64,000 bases of DNA from an uncultured Aquimarina sp. (GCA_947498815.1 CANMLU010000007.1:62001-126000); one strand, 5' to 3'. Shown: positions 25,911 through 35,613, counted from the first letter of the stretch. Numbers and translations: made by a program. The notes: generated by a model from the sequence alone, not told the origin.

Positions 25911-27497
25911 ATGAACTTTTTTAAAAATCTAAAAAATGATCTACCAGCTAGTATTGTGGTGTTCTTTGTGGCATTACCCCTATGTTTGGGGATTGCATTG
26001 GCCAGTGGAGCACCTCTTTTTTCTGGTTTAATTGCTGGAATCGTAGGAGGAATTATCGTTGGGTCCTTGAGTGGCTCACAAATTGGAGTAAGTGGTCCGG
26101 CAGCAGGTTTGGCGGCCATTGTACTCGCTTCAATAGGAACACTCGGTGGTTATGAGAATTTCTTGGTAGCAGTAGTACTAGGTGGTGCCATCCAGCTACT
26201 TTTTGGAGTATTAAAAGCCGGGGTTATAGGATATTACTTTCCCTCATCAGTTATTAAAGGAATGCTAACAGGTATAGGGCTTATTATTATTTTAAAACAA
26301 ATCCCACACTTTTTCGGGTATGATGTTGATCCCGAAGGAGATTTTGCCTTTATCCAAATGGATGGAGAAAACACGTTTTCAGAAATTATTAACGCTATAA
26401 ATTTCATTAGCCCGGGGGCTACTATCATTGCCGTAATTGGATTAGCAATATTAATATTATGGGATAAAGTTTTGGTAAAAAAAGCTAGAATTTTTCAATT
26501 AGTACAAGGGCCATTGGTAGCAGTTGCTGTGGGTATACTTTTTTATGTTTTCACAAAGGATCATGACAGCCTTGCTATATCAAAAGATCATTTGGTAAGT
26601 GTTCCGATTCCAGGAGATTTTGCTTCGTTTTTGGGGCAGTTTAGTTTTCCAAATTTTGCTGCTATAGGTAATACAGATGTTTGGATCACAGCTTTTACAA
26701 TAGCTCTGGTGGCTAGTCTAGAAACATTACTTTGTGTAGAAGCTACCGATAAATTAGATCCCGAGAAACGTGTAACACCAACAAATAAGGAATTATTGGC
26801 ACAAGGAACAGGTAATATGATTTCGGGATTGATTGGTGGATTACCAATTACACAGGTTATTGTGCGTAGTTCTGCTAATATCCAATCCGGAGGTAAGTCC
26901 AAAATGTCAGCCATAATTCATGGATTCTTTTTGCTGATATCTGTGATTTTAATACCTCGTTTATTAAATATGATACCACTTTCTGTATTGGCGGCAGTAT
27001 TACTAATTGTTGGGTATAAATTGGCAAAACCTTCGACTTTTATAGCTATGTGGAGTGCTGGTAGAAAACAATTTGTGCCTTTTATGGTGACGGTATTAGG
27101 AATTGTTTTTATCGATTTATTATGGGGAATTGGCCTAGGACTTTTGGTTGGAATTGTTGTAATCTTATATAAGAGTTACAGAAATTCTCATTTCTTGCAT
27201 ATTGAAGATGTTAGTAATGGTAAACATAGGGTAAAGATGACATTGGCAGAAGAAGTTACTTTTTTTAACAAAGGTGCAATTTTGAAAGAGCTTGATCAAT
27301 TGCCAGAAGATACGTATCTTACTTTGGATGTACGAAGTACCCGATATTTGGATAATGACATCCTTGAAATATTAGAAGACTTTTCAGAAAAAGCCAAAAA
27401 CAGAAATATTGATATTAAATTAATTTCTGAAAGAGGTGAAATAGAGAATCCTGACAGTTATATAGAATTCTTTAAACTAAGACCAAAAACAGCATAA
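25911..27497 (+). CDS. SulP-family anion (probable bicarbonate) transporter
   Basis: 528 aa. The SulP start (LPASIVVFFVALPLCLGIALASGAPLFSGLI, SQIGVSGPAAGLAAIV) is followed by about 12-14 helices. The conserved segment ITAFTIALVASLETLLCVEATDKLDP and NKELLAQGTGNMISGLIGGLPITQV is present. A STAS-like C-terminal domain (about 440-525) includes LTLDVRSTRYLDNDILEILEDF. A beta-carbonic anhydrase gene lies 14 bp downstream, which favours bicarbonate over sulfate as substrate (inference). Confidence 0.9.
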   Translation: MNFFKNLKNDLPASIVVFFVALPLCLGIALASGAPLFSGLIAGIVGGIIVGSLSGSQIGVSGPAAGLAAIVLASIGTLGGYENFLVAVVLGGAIQLLFGVLKAGVIGYYFPSSVIKGMLTGIGLIIILKQIPHFFGYDVDPEGDFAFIQMDGENTFSEIINAINFISPGATIIAVIGLAILILWDKVLVKKARIFQLVQGPLVAVAVGILFYVFTKDHDSLAISKDHLVSVPIPGDFASFLGQFSFPNFAAIGNTDVWITAFTIALVASLETLLCVEATDKLDPEKRVTPTNKELLAQGTGNMISGLIGGLPITQVIVRSSANIQSGGKSKMSAIIHGFFLLISVILIPRLLNMIPLSVLAAVLLIVGYKLAKPSTFIAMWSAGRKQFVPFMVTVLGIVFIDLLWGIGLGLLVGIVVILYKSYRNSHFLHIEDVSNGKHRVKMTLAEEVTFFNKGAILKELDQLPEDTYLTLDVRSTRYLDNDILEILEDFSEKAKNRNIDIKLISERGEIENPDSYIEFFKLRPKTA

Positions 27498-27511
27498 ATA
27501 TAATAAGTGAT

Positions 27512-28138
27512 ATGAAAGCACATACAAAAGAAACACAGGCGGCAATAACCCCTCAAACTGCAGTGGAATTACTAAAGGAAGGGAATGAAAGATTTCAAAA
27601 AAAGATGCATGCGGATCGAGACTTGTTGGGGCAAGTTGCAGATACAAAAAGTGGACAATTCCCGTTCGCTACCATTTTGAGTTGCATAGATTCAAGAGTA
27701 TCTTCCGAATTAATTTTTGATCAAGGTATAGGAGATATTTTTAGTGCAAGAGTAGCAGGTAACTTTGTCAATGAAGATATTTTAGGAAGTATGGAGTTTG
27801 CTTGTAAATTGGCAGGTACCAAATTAGTACTAGTATTAGGACATACAAGTTGTGGAGCCGTTAAAGGAGCATGCGATGATGCCAAATTAGGTAACCTTAC
27901 GGCATTGATAAGCAAAATTAAACCTGCTGTAGCTGCAGTAACGGAACCTGGGGATGCTGCACAAAGAACTTCTAAAAATATTGATTTTGTAAATGAGGTA
28001 GCGGTTAAAAATGTACATATGACTATCGATACTATCAGAAAAGAAAGTGAAGTACTTCGCGAAATGGAAGATAACGGTGATATATTAATTCTGGGAGGGA
28101 TGTATGACATAAGTAATGGTAAAGTGACGTTTTTCTAA
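27512..28138 (+). CDS. Beta-class carbonic anhydrase
   Basis: 208 aa. The zinc-binding motifs are intact: SCIDSR (Cys plus Asp-Arg dyad, about residues 55-60) and GHTSCGAV (His and Cys, about 110-117). The pattern RVAGNFVNEDILGSMEFA is also typical of beta-CA. There is no signal peptide, so it should be cytosolic. It interconverts CO2 and bicarbonate, matching the SulP transporters on both sides; the cluster SulP-CA-terminator-SulP suggests bicarbonate supply for carboxylases or pH control. Confidence 0.95.
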   Translation: MKAHTKETQAAITPQTAVELLKEGNERFQKKMHADRDLLGQVADTKSGQFPFATILSCIDSRVSSELIFDQGIGDIFSARVAGNFVNEDILGSMEFACKLAGTKLVLVLGHTSCGAVKGACDDAKLGNLTALISKIKPAVAAVTEPGDAAQRTSKNIDFVNEVAVKNVHMTIDTIRKESEVLREMEDNGDILILGGMYDISNGKVTFF

Positions 28139-28164
28139 GGATAATTAAGTATTAAAATTTTCCC

Positions 28165-28203
28165 AAAAAGCACCGGTGTTAATGTACATCGGTGCTTTTT
28201 TTG
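28165..28203 (+). terminator. Rho-independent terminator after carbonic anhydrase
   Basis: An 11-bp perfect stem aaaaagcaccg / cggtgcttttt (28165-28175, 28190-28200) with a 14-nt loop ends in a T-run. Confidence 0.85.
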
Positions 28204-28270
28204 TTGTAATTTCGATAGTTTTACTATTATTGCTTATTACTACGAGATTAAAAAACACAACTAATAGGAT

Positions 28271-30139
28271 ATGAAAGGGTTTTTCAGCAATTTTAAAGGA
28301 GATGCATTTGGTGGTGTAACGGCGGGTATTGTTGCATTACCATTGGCACTTGCATTTGGTGTGTCATCGGGAATGGGACCAAGCGCTGGTCTGTATGGAG
28401 CGATTTTCATTAGTTTTTTTGCAGCATTATTTGGCGGAACAAATACACAAATTTCTGGACCTACTGCGCCTATGACGGCTGTAAGTATGGTGGTTATCGC
28501 GGGGATTGTGGCGGCTAATGATGGTAGTTTGGAAAAAGCTTTACCGGCTATTCTCATGGTTTTTTTGTTGGCTGGATTAATGCAAGTGGGCTTGGGAGCA
28601 ATTGGTCTTGGAAAGTATATTAGATATATTCCTTATCCTGTAGTATCTGGATTCATGACCGCTATTGGCGTAATTATTCTCCTTACTCAAGTGTTACCAT
28701 CTTTTGGTTATTACCCTAAGGAAGATGTAGAGTTTGTATCTCGTTTCAAAGCACAGGCTGAAGAAATAATTCTTGAAAATATATTAAAAGAAGAAGCTGG
28801 AGAAGGTATTTTGGTGCTCGAGGATTTTAAAGAAACTATTTCAAGGGCTGGTAATATTTCCCAAGCGGACATTTTAAAAGAATCCCAAACACTTGCTGCA
28901 AAAGATGCTTCGGGTGCATTAGGTGCAGTAAAGATACTTCCAAGAGCTCTTAAAAATATTAGTTGGCTGGAATTATTGTTGGCCATTGGGACCATATTTA
29001 TTATATATGGCTTTAAGCTTATCACCAAGGCAATTCCAAGTACATTGGTTGCTTTGGTTGTAATGTCTGGAATTGCTTATGGCTTTGGTCTTGATTATAG
29101 GCCAATTGAAGAAATTCCAAGTGGGATACCCACGCCTAATTTGCAAATATTTACCGAATTCAGTTTTGGTAGCATTACACCTTATGTTTTTACCGCACTT
29201 ACCTTAGCGTTATTGGGCGCGATTGACTCGTTATTGACTAGTGTAGTAGCCGATAATATGACCAAAACCAAACATAAACCTAATAAGGAACTAGTCGGAC
29301 AGGGGATCGGAAATAGTATTGCAGCCTTGTTTGGAGGTATTCCAGGAGCAGGGGCAACAATCAGAACAGTGGTAAACATCAATTCTGGAGGTAAAACAAA
29401 ATTGTCGGGTATGATTGCAGGTATTGTACTATTAATCGTTATGTTGGCATTGGCTCCAGTAGCTTCCAAGATCCCGGCTGCCGTGCTTGCCGGTATTTTG
29501 ATTACCGTAGGAATTGGGGTTATGGATTATAAAGGATTAAAAGCTATACCTAGTTTACCAAAAGATATCAAAATTGGTCCCATCAAATTGAGTTCGGAAG
29601 TGTTAATCATGTTGGTTGTATTAGTATTATCTACTTTTTGGAATTTGGTGTATGCAGTAGGAATAGGATTGGTGATCGCTTCACTTATGTTTATGAAAAA
29701 GATAGGAGATTTGACCGCAGAACGCTCTGATGTAAAACCACTAAAGGAGGAAGCCTGGAAAGATGAAATGGATTTCCCTGATGGACTAAAAGAGGAAGTA
29801 TTTATAAAGCACCTTAAAGGTCCATTGTTTTTTGGCTCTACTAGTGATTTTCAGCAATTAGCAGCACAGATTCCAGAAACAGCGTCTATAGCTATTATGC
29901 GTTTGGATCGGATGCAATATATGGATCAGTCGGGTTTATATGCTATGGAAGAAATGATTATGGACTTGGAACGAAAAGATATAGATATTCTTTTTGTTGG
30001 ATTACTAAAACAACCAAGATATATGATGGAACGAATTGATATCATACCCGATTTGGTACCAGAAGATCAAGTATTCGAGGATTTTGATTCTTGTATGGAG
30101 TACTTAAGTAAAAACGGGGGGAAATTGAACAAAAAGTGA
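28271..30139 (+). CDS. SulP-family transporter with STAS domain (BicA/DauA-like)
   Basis: 622 aa. SulP core: DAFGGVTAGIVALPLALAFG, QISGPTAPMTAVSMVV, ALLGAIDSLLTSVVADNMTK and NKELVGQGIGNSIAALFGGIPGAGA. It differs from the first SulP by an insertion of about 80 mostly helical, charged residues (about 155-235) between membrane helices. A full STAS domain lies at about 510-610 (GPLFFGSTSDFQQLA, AIMRLDRMQYMDQSGLYAME). The STAS domain regulates or assembles the transporter. It has its own promoter region after the terminator and ends in a hairpin overlapping cvpA's stop. Confidence 0.9.
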   Translation: MKGFFSNFKGDAFGGVTAGIVALPLALAFGVSSGMGPSAGLYGAIFISFFAALFGGTNTQISGPTAPMTAVSMVVIAGIVAANDGSLEKALPAILMVFLLAGLMQVGLGAIGLGKYIRYIPYPVVSGFMTAIGVIILLTQVLPSFGYYPKEDVEFVSRFKAQAEEIILENILKEEAGEGILVLEDFKETISRAGNISQADILKESQTLAAKDASGALGAVKILPRALKNISWLELLLAIGTIFIIYGFKLITKAIPSTLVALVVMSGIAYGFGLDYRPIEEIPSGIPTPNLQIFTEFSFGSITPYVFTALTLALLGAIDSLLTSVVADNMTKTKHKPNKELVGQGIGNSIAALFGGIPGAGATIRTVVNINSGGKTKLSGMIAGIVLLIVMLALAPVASKIPAAVLAGILITVGIGVMDYKGLKAIPSLPKDIKIGPIKLSSEVLIMLVVLVLSTFWNLVYAVGIGLVIASLMFMKKIGDLTAERSDVKPLKEEAWKDEMDFPDGLKEEVFIKHLKGPLFFGSTSDFQQLAAQIPETASIAIMRLDRMQYMDQSGLYAMEEMIMDLERKDIDILFVGLLKQPRYMMERIDIIPDLVPEDQVFEDFDSCMEYLSKNGGKLNKK

Positions 30140-30150
30140 TTTCATCTTAA

Positions 30151-30178
30151 ATAAAAGATAAACTCTTTTATTGTTTTT
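30151..30178 (+). terminator. Terminator-like hairpin after SulP-STAS gene
   Basis: ataaaaga/tcttttat stem (30151-30158 and 30164-30171) followed by tgtttttt. AT-rich and weak; it overlaps the last codons of the convergent cvpA gene. Confidence 0.4.
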
Positions 30179-30671
30179 TATCTGTTGAATTATCTTTCAA
30201 AACATTTGGAAGAACTGTGGGAGCTATTCTTCGAACAGGATTGTATAATAGAGATGCATCCAATGTTTCTTGTTTGATCATTGTGATATTTCGATTAAGG
30301 GCTTCAATAAAAATAATGATCACGCTAGCAATAAATGCCATTTTTAAAATTCCGAAAGCACCTCCAAGAATCTTATTTAAAATCCCAAGTGCGGCATAAT
30401 CTGCTATTTTGGTAAGCAACTTTCCCGCAATAGAAACCAATATCACAACCAGAATGAAGGTTAACGCAAAGGCTGTTAATTTCATTGCACCTTTGGGCCA
30501 ATCAACAAAGCGTTCGACATAACCCCCGGCGATATGTGAAAAATGAACAGCTATATATATTCCTACAATCAAGGCAACCAATGATGCTAATGAGGCAAAT
30601 AAACCTTTACTCAGGCCTTTGATTAAACCCCATAACATAAGGATTCCTAAAATAATATCGATATAATTCAT
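30168..30671 (-). CDS. cvpA: CvpA-family inner-membrane protein
   Basis: 167 aa from the ATG at 30671, where the family N terminus MNYIDIILGILMLWGLIKGLSKG begins; an ATG 8 codons upstream is less likely. Four membrane helices, the GLFASLASLVALIVGIY segment and a later ILGGAFGILKMAFIAS helix match CvpA/colicin V production proteins. These are involved in envelope homeostasis rather than colicin itself in most species. Confidence 0.88.
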   Translation of the reverse strand: MNYIDIILGILMLWGLIKGLSKGLFASLASLVALIVGIYIAVHFSHIAGGYVERFVDWPKGAMKLTAFALTFILVVILVSIAGKLLTKIADYAALGILNKILGGAFGILKMAFIASVIIIFIEALNRNITMIKQETLDASLLYNPVRRIAPTVLPNVLKDNSTDKKQ

Positions 30672-30789
30672 TGATGAATGATTGTTTGGGTTCAAATATA
30701 ATTGTTTTTACTCTTTTCCCTCTATCCTCAATCTATTATTAGGTTTGATCTTAAAAGTAGTGTAGGTAAAAACATTGAGAATTGATTAA

Positions 30790-30829
30790 ATTTATATATA
30801 TTTAGCATATAATATATATAGTATATATA
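30790..30829. promoter_or_regulatory. AT-rich palindromic promoter/operator of TA operon
   Basis: ttatatatatttagcatataatatatatagtatatata, an imperfect inverted AT repeat, abuts the antitoxin ATG. Such symmetric sites are typical for toxin-antitoxin autoregulation; the low complexity limits certainty. Confidence 0.35.
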
Positions 30830-31072
30830 ATGAGAAAAATTATAGATGTTGACGATCAAATAATCCCTAAACTTAAGCTATTAGCAGCGGTAGAGAATTC
30901 TAGCGTTAAAAAAGTAATGGAAAATGCCATATCTTGGTATGTAAAACATAGGCAAAAAGAACAATTAAGTGAGATGTCTTTGGAGCAAAAAGAAGACTTG
31001 GGATTATTACTTCTGATGCAGCAAGCTAATGCTACAACTATAGTAAGTGAAGATGAATTATTTAAATCGTAA
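30830..31072 (+). CDS. Antitoxin of ParE/RelE-type module
   Basis: 80 aa: MRKIIDVDDQIIPKLKLLA..SVKKVMENAISWYV resembles a ribbon-helix-helix antitoxin N terminus. It is followed by a charged linker and an amphipathic C-terminal segment (EDLGLLLLMQQANATTIVSEDEL) of the kind that wraps the toxin. The toxin gene starts 5 bp downstream. Confidence 0.75.
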   Translation: MRKIIDVDDQIIPKLKLLAAVENSSVKKVMENAISWYVKHRQKEQLSEMSLEQKEDLGLLLLMQQANATTIVSEDELFKS

Positions 31073-31077
31073 ACTTT

Positions 31078-31377
31078 ATGCATCTCAAAATCACCTCGCA
31101 GTTTGCTAAGGATTTCAAGGGCTTGAAGGACAATTCCCTTCATGAAAAGTTAAAAGAAGTCTTAGAAAGTATTAAAAAGGCCAAAAACATAGGTGATAGT
31201 AACCACTTTAGAAAGATAAATGGAAATCCAAATGCATATAAGATGGGAATAGGCTTTTATTATGTGATTGGCATACTAACCTCGACCAATGAGATGACCC
31301 TTATGCGATTTTTGCATAGAGACATGCTGATGAATGTTTTGAACCAAAAGCAGGATGGAAAAAGTAAGCATTTTTAA
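31078..31377 (+). CDS. RelE/ParE-superfamily toxin
   Basis: 99 aa: ITSQFAKDFKGL at the start, KKAKNIGDSNHFRKINGNPNAYKMGIGFYYVIGIL in the middle and MTLMRFLHRDMLMNVL near the end follow the ParE/RelE toxin fold (two helices, then a four-strand sheet with a basic G-x-Y-R-like strand). Whether it targets mRNA or gyrase is not decidable. The open reading frame is intact and directly follows its antitoxin. Confidence 0.8.
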   Translation: MHLKITSQFAKDFKGLKDNSLHEKLKEVLESIKKAKNIGDSNHFRKINGNPNAYKMGIGFYYVIGILTSTNEMTLMRFLHRDMLMNVLNQKQDGKSKHF

Positions 31378-31480
31378 AGATACGCTCCAAAACCAATAAT
31401 GAGCCCCCGTACACTGATACTTCTACATAAATACCAAGTGGTCAGGTTTGTTTACTAATATATAGGTTAAGATTAGTAAC

Positions 31481-34033
31481 TCAAAAAGACATTCTAAAAA
31501 TAATATTAGGTGTAATCCCTAAAGATTGTTGACGTAGGACATCTAATTCTACCTCACCGGTATCCGGATTTTCATCGGCCTGATAACTTATAGAGATAGG
31601 AACTTGACGATTATATATATTTTGTAATGAAGTTCCTATTTGGCCTTTCCATGATCCCGTAGTATTAAAATTAAAACGATACATAGCCGAAATATCCAAA
31701 CGGTGATATTCTGGTAATCGTTGTGCATTGGGTGCGTCAAACTCGATTTCATCATTTACTAAATTGGCATCGGTAAATGGAGCCCCCGATCGCCATAACC
31801 AGCCTAAAGAAAACTCCCAATCATGTAATTCCAAGGTGTTCGAAACTCTAAAACTATGCGTAATATCATTATTACCAGGGAAAGGAGATTCCTGGATTTC
31901 AGGAAACGAATACTCAATGTCATTAAAAGTATAACCCAACCAAGTTCTGAAGTTGTTGAACTTTTTTCTCAAGAGTATATCTACTCCTATTATTTTGCTT
32001 TCTCCAGTCGATAAATCGGTATCAAGGCTGCTATTAACACCATTGGTAATTGATGTTAGACCATCTATGTTTTTAAAATAGCCATCGATTTCAATATTCC
32101 AATCGTTTCTGGAAAATAAGAGTCCGCCAGAAAACTGAAGGCTCTCCAAAACCGGGATTTCATCATTCGCATGAATCCAAATATTGTTTTCCAGGCGCAG
32201 CTGAGTATCTTCAAATTCTACCAGCTGACTTATGGGCTGGTATCTAAGCTCACCAGTCGCCTTGATCCTTAAGAATTCGGTAATTGGATATTCAATATTT
32301 ATTCTGGGTTCTATATAAAGGTCATCTACAACAGAATAATGTGATGCGCGTACACCAAGATTAATAAAACTTTTGTTTTCTGGAGAAAATTTATAGTTGG
32401 CATACATGGTATTTGCGCTGTTTTTTACCAGATCCGTTTCATTGATTAAATTTTCAAATTCGCTTTCTCTGGTAATGGCATAAAAAACTTCATTAGTGTA
32501 AAACTGGTACCCTAGTGTTACTGCATTTTTTCTGTTTGCGTTATAGACAAGATTAGCATCTAGACCAATGTCTTCGACACTATTTTTTCTAATGGATTGC
32601 TCCTCGATAATTTGGTTTTCGAGCTCAGTAAAAAGATAGTCTGAATCAAAATTGCTGTAATATGCTTTTAAACTATGTCGAAATTTCTTAGACCGATTAC
32701 CAACCCAGGAAAAACTAGCACCTTCGTTTTTAATTTCGAGATTATCAGTGATCAGGTCTTCTTCATCAGCAATTTCAAAAACCAAATCGTTATTGGTATA
32801 AATACCACTCACCATAATTTTGTCATCTTCGGAAGCATCAATGATCAGTTTGGCATTGGTATCATAAAAGAAAAAGTTATTCTCTCCAATATCTTCTTCA
32901 ATCTCTTCATCTTCTTCTGAAGGAATTTGATCAGGATTGTCCACTATTTTTGTGTTTTGAAACACTTTTTCAGAAAAAGCATCATAGGTGGGGGTCTCAA
33001 AAAAATCAGTATAGGATCGTCTTCCAGATAAAACAACACCAATATTCTTATGTATGGGGACTTTAAAAAAGATATCAGCATGAGTGCCATTAATTCCGGC
33101 ACCACCATTAAATTTTTCAGGGATTTCTTGATCACTGGATATATCAATAACACCCGATATTCGGTCACCATATTTGGGATCTGCACCGCCTTTAAAGATT
33201 TTGGCTTCTTTCACGAGGCTAGGATTGAATGCCGAGAGCATTCCAAAAAAATGCCCTGTATTATACATTTTGATATCATCCCAAAGAATCAGATTTTGAT
33301 CTGCAGACCCTCCTCGAATTTGAATTCCACTTACGGTTTCATCGGGACTATTAATCCCGGGAATAAGCTGAATACTTTGTAGTATATCTCGCTCACTTTG
33401 CCCAGGGAGGATACCTAGGTCTTCATTTAAAATCCTAAAGGATCCATCAATGTTTTTATCGATTCCGGTTGTAATATATTCAACAATAAGCACTTCTTCT
33501 AATGATGTACTTTGAGCAAAAAGAGGTATTCTTGGACATGTATTCGTTTTGAATGCACCAGCGGGCATTACTTTATCTTTGTATCCTACATATTGGATTA
33601 AGATTGTTTCATTTTGATTAATATCACCTAATTGAAAAAAACCATCGTCATTGGCGATGGTTCCGGTTTTTGCATTTTCTATAACGATGGAAGCAAAGGA
33701 GAGAGGCTCATTGGTGGCTTCGTCAAAAAGGTATCCACAAATCTCTACTTTGTTGTTTGGAGAGCTTACAATGATCTGGCGATCGGATATTTTTTTAAAA
33801 TCAAGATTGGTTAAAGTAGTAAGGGTGGCCAACACCTCATCTATTGGTGTATTATTGACCAAAATAGTAATCACTTTATTTTTTACGGTTTCATTACTGA
33901 AGGAAAAAATGAGGTCATACGATTCTGATAATTCAGTAAGAACCTGTTGTAACGGTGCATCTTTATAATCCTTTGTAATTTGTGCTTGTAGAGAACAAGC
34001 AAAAAACAAGAATACGAACAACGTCTTTTTCAT
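31481..34033 (-). CDS. TonB-dependent receptor with STN and carboxypeptidase-like domains
   Basis: 850 aa from the ATG at 34033 (signal peptide MKKTLFVFLFFACSLQAQ); a longer frame adds 44 non-signal residues. The STN (secretin/TonB N-terminal) domain (about 20-75) includes SESYDLIFSFSNE. A CarboxypepD_reg-like domain follows (about 90-165, GYLFDEATNEPLSFASIVIENAKTG). The plug domain (IQLIPGINSPDETVSGIQIRGGS) and beta-barrel end in ...IIFRMSF. The STN domain plus the adjacent FecR and ECF sigma genes show a signal-transducing receptor of the FecA type. There is no SusD partner, so glycan import is less likely than a siderophore or small ligand. Confidence 0.93.
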   Translation of the reverse strand: MKKTLFVFLFFACSLQAQITKDYKDAPLQQVLTELSESYDLIFSFSNETVKNKVITILVNNTPIDEVLATLTTLTNLDFKKISDRQIIVSSPNNKVEICGYLFDEATNEPLSFASIVIENAKTGTIANDDGFFQLGDINQNETILIQYVGYKDKVMPAGAFKTNTCPRIPLFAQSTSLEEVLIVEYITTGIDKNIDGSFRILNEDLGILPGQSERDILQSIQLIPGINSPDETVSGIQIRGGSADQNLILWDDIKMYNTGHFFGMLSAFNPSLVKEAKIFKGGADPKYGDRISGVIDISSDQEIPEKFNGGAGINGTHADIFFKVPIHKNIGVVLSGRRSYTDFFETPTYDAFSEKVFQNTKIVDNPDQIPSEEDEEIEEDIGENNFFFYDTNAKLIIDASEDDKIMVSGIYTNNDLVFEIADEEDLITDNLEIKNEGASFSWVGNRSKKFRHSLKAYYSNFDSDYLFTELENQIIEEQSIRKNSVEDIGLDANLVYNANRKNAVTLGYQFYTNEVFYAITRESEFENLINETDLVKNSANTMYANYKFSPENKSFINLGVRASHYSVVDDLYIEPRINIEYPITEFLRIKATGELRYQPISQLVEFEDTQLRLENNIWIHANDEIPVLESLQFSGGLLFSRNDWNIEIDGYFKNIDGLTSITNGVNSSLDTDLSTGESKIIGVDILLRKKFNNFRTWLGYTFNDIEYSFPEIQESPFPGNNDITHSFRVSNTLELHDWEFSLGWLWRSGAPFTDANLVNDEIEFDAPNAQRLPEYHRLDISAMYRFNFNTTGSWKGQIGTSLQNIYNRQVPISISYQADENPDTGEVELDVLRQQSLGITPNIIFRMSF

Positions 34034-34118
34034 AGTAGGTTTTTTGGCTTTGAATTTCTCAAAATCATCCAAGTATAAAGATAATTGGAATTTGTTTTGA
34101 GTAATTAGTTTTTTAAAT

Positions 34119-35021
34119 TTATCTAGGAGAAAGTGAAATAACAGGACCATTAATAATGTATTCAATATCCATTGGTACCAATACCGATTCTAGTGCAATA
34201 TTGAGATCGCTATAATTAAACCCGCCAGTAAACAATTTGTCTTGATCAATTTGACTACGTCGAAAACTAATACCATATTGCCTTTCCATTTCATCTAAGA
34301 CTTCACCCAAAGGAGTACTATTAAATAGACTCTCGCCAGTCATCCATAGCGGTGATGTCTCTTTGATTTTTTCTTGTATTAGTTTCTTGTCTTTTAGAGA
34401 GACTGCATCACCTTTTTGTAATATTTTTTGTTGATTTTCTGTTGAAGACACCCTTACTTTTCCCTCATAACACCCTACCTGAAATTGATTCGTTCTTCCT
34501 TTTACATTAAACTGTGTGCCGAGCACCTCGATGGTACCTAATTGTGCGGTAACTGTAAAATTTGTTCCTGTAGTAACTTTAAAAAATGCTTCTCCCTCTA
34601 GTTTAACCTCTCGATTTTTGGACCAGAAAAAGCGTTGATGCGATAAAGAGGAGGCAGCATTAAGATTTACAGAGCCGCCATCTGGCAAAACAATTGCCAA
34701 TTGTTGCCCCGAATTTGTTGTGTAGGTTACTTTATTAAAGAAAAGACCAATAATCAAAACTATCGAAGCCGCAGCAGAAATCGCATATAAAATCGGTTTC
34801 ATTTTGATCACCTTTACTTTTTTAGGTTGATCTAGCCTTTTGGAGGTGCTTTCTAATGATTGCTGCAGATCAAAAGTGGGCGCGTTAAAATGTTCCAGAC
34901 CGTTGACGATTTTTTTATAATCATCATATTCTGGAAGCTTTTTTAACTCCTCGAGTTCTTGTGAGTTAAGGTCATTATTTAACCACTTTGCTAAATATGT
35001 ATTTTCATTATCGCTTAACAT
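34119..35021 (-). CDS. FecR-family anti-sigma/sigma-regulator
   Basis: 300 aa. The cytoplasmic N-terminal part (DNENTYLAKWLNNDLNSQELEEL) and a membrane helix at about 74-96 are followed by the periplasmic FecR domain (QLAIVLPDGGSVNLNAASSLSH, REVKLEGEAFFKVT, FTVTAQLGTIEVLGTQFNVKG). A DUF4974-type C-terminal domain (GESLFNSTPLGEVLDEMERQYGI) contacts the receptor STN domain. It controls the sigma factor encoded 79 bp upstream. Confidence 0.93.
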   Translation of the reverse strand: MLSDNENTYLAKWLNNDLNSQELEELKKLPEYDDYKKIVNGLEHFNAPTFDLQQSLESTSKRLDQPKKVKVIKMKPILYAISAAASIVLIIGLFFNKVTYTTNSGQQLAIVLPDGGSVNLNAASSLSHQRFFWSKNREVKLEGEAFFKVTTGTNFTVTAQLGTIEVLGTQFNVKGRTNQFQVGCYEGKVRVSSTENQQKILQKGDAVSLKDKKLIQEKIKETSPLWMTGESLFNSTPLGEVLDEMERQYGISFRRSQIDQDKLFTGGFNYSDLNIALESVLVPMDIEYIINGPVISLSPR

Positions 35022-35100
35022 AATAGTTTCACATATGGCTATGCATTTATTGTAACATACCTACCTAATAACAGATACCAAATAAAATACCCTACCATGA

Positions 35101-35613
35101 TTATATATTTTTTATAAGTGTTCTCATTTTTTTTAAGGCATTATGCATACGCTTTTCTACTGCCTTTACCGAAATACCAAGCATCTCGGCAATTTCTTTA
35201 TAAGTTTTTTTATCTATTCGATTTAACAAAAAGACCTCACGTTGTCCATCGGGAAGTTCTGCAATTGCATTCTGAAGTTTATCCAAAAACTCCTTTTCTT
35301 CCATCACGAAATCGGGGGACTCTACATTTTTGGTGCTGTGAGGTAACCTAGTGTATTGGAGTCTTACTTTTTGACGAGCAACCTGATTTAAAAATAAATT
35401 GTTTGCTACAGTGCACAAAAACCCTTTGGCTTTTTCAAAAAGTACTTTTTTGCAATTATGCCAAAGCTTAATAAAAGCTTCTTGCATTACATCCTCTGCC
35501 TGTTCTTTATCTCCACATTTGTAGTAGATATAGTTACGAACTGCCTCTGCATGTGTTTCAAATAGTGTTGTAAAAACTGGTTGTTCGCAAACAGATTTTG
35601 AGGGCTGCTCCAT
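35101..35613 (-). CDS. ECF RNA polymerase sigma factor (FecI-like)
   Basis: 170 aa with sigma region 2 (VRNYIYYKCGDKEQAEDVMQEAFIKLW) and region 4 (LPDGQREVFLLNRIDKKTYKEIAEMLGISVKAVEKRMHNALKKM). It belongs to the Bacteroidota FecI-like group and is first in the sigma/FecR/receptor set. It probably activates the receptor operon when the ligand binds. Confidence 0.94.
   Translation of the reverse strand: MEQPSKSVCEQPVFTTLFETHAEAVRNYIYYKCGDKEQAEDVMQEAFIKLWHNCKKVLFEKAKGFLCTVANNLFLNQVARQKVRLQYTRLPHSTKNVESPDFVMEEKEFLDKLQNAIAELPDGQREVFLLNRIDKKTYKEIAEMLGISVKAVEKRMHNALKKMRTLIKNI

Noticed and set aside
31481-35613. SusCD-type polysaccharide utilisation locus
   Set aside because: There is no SusD homologue or glycoside hydrolase; the receptor has an STN domain and sits with FecR and sigma, as in signalling receptors.
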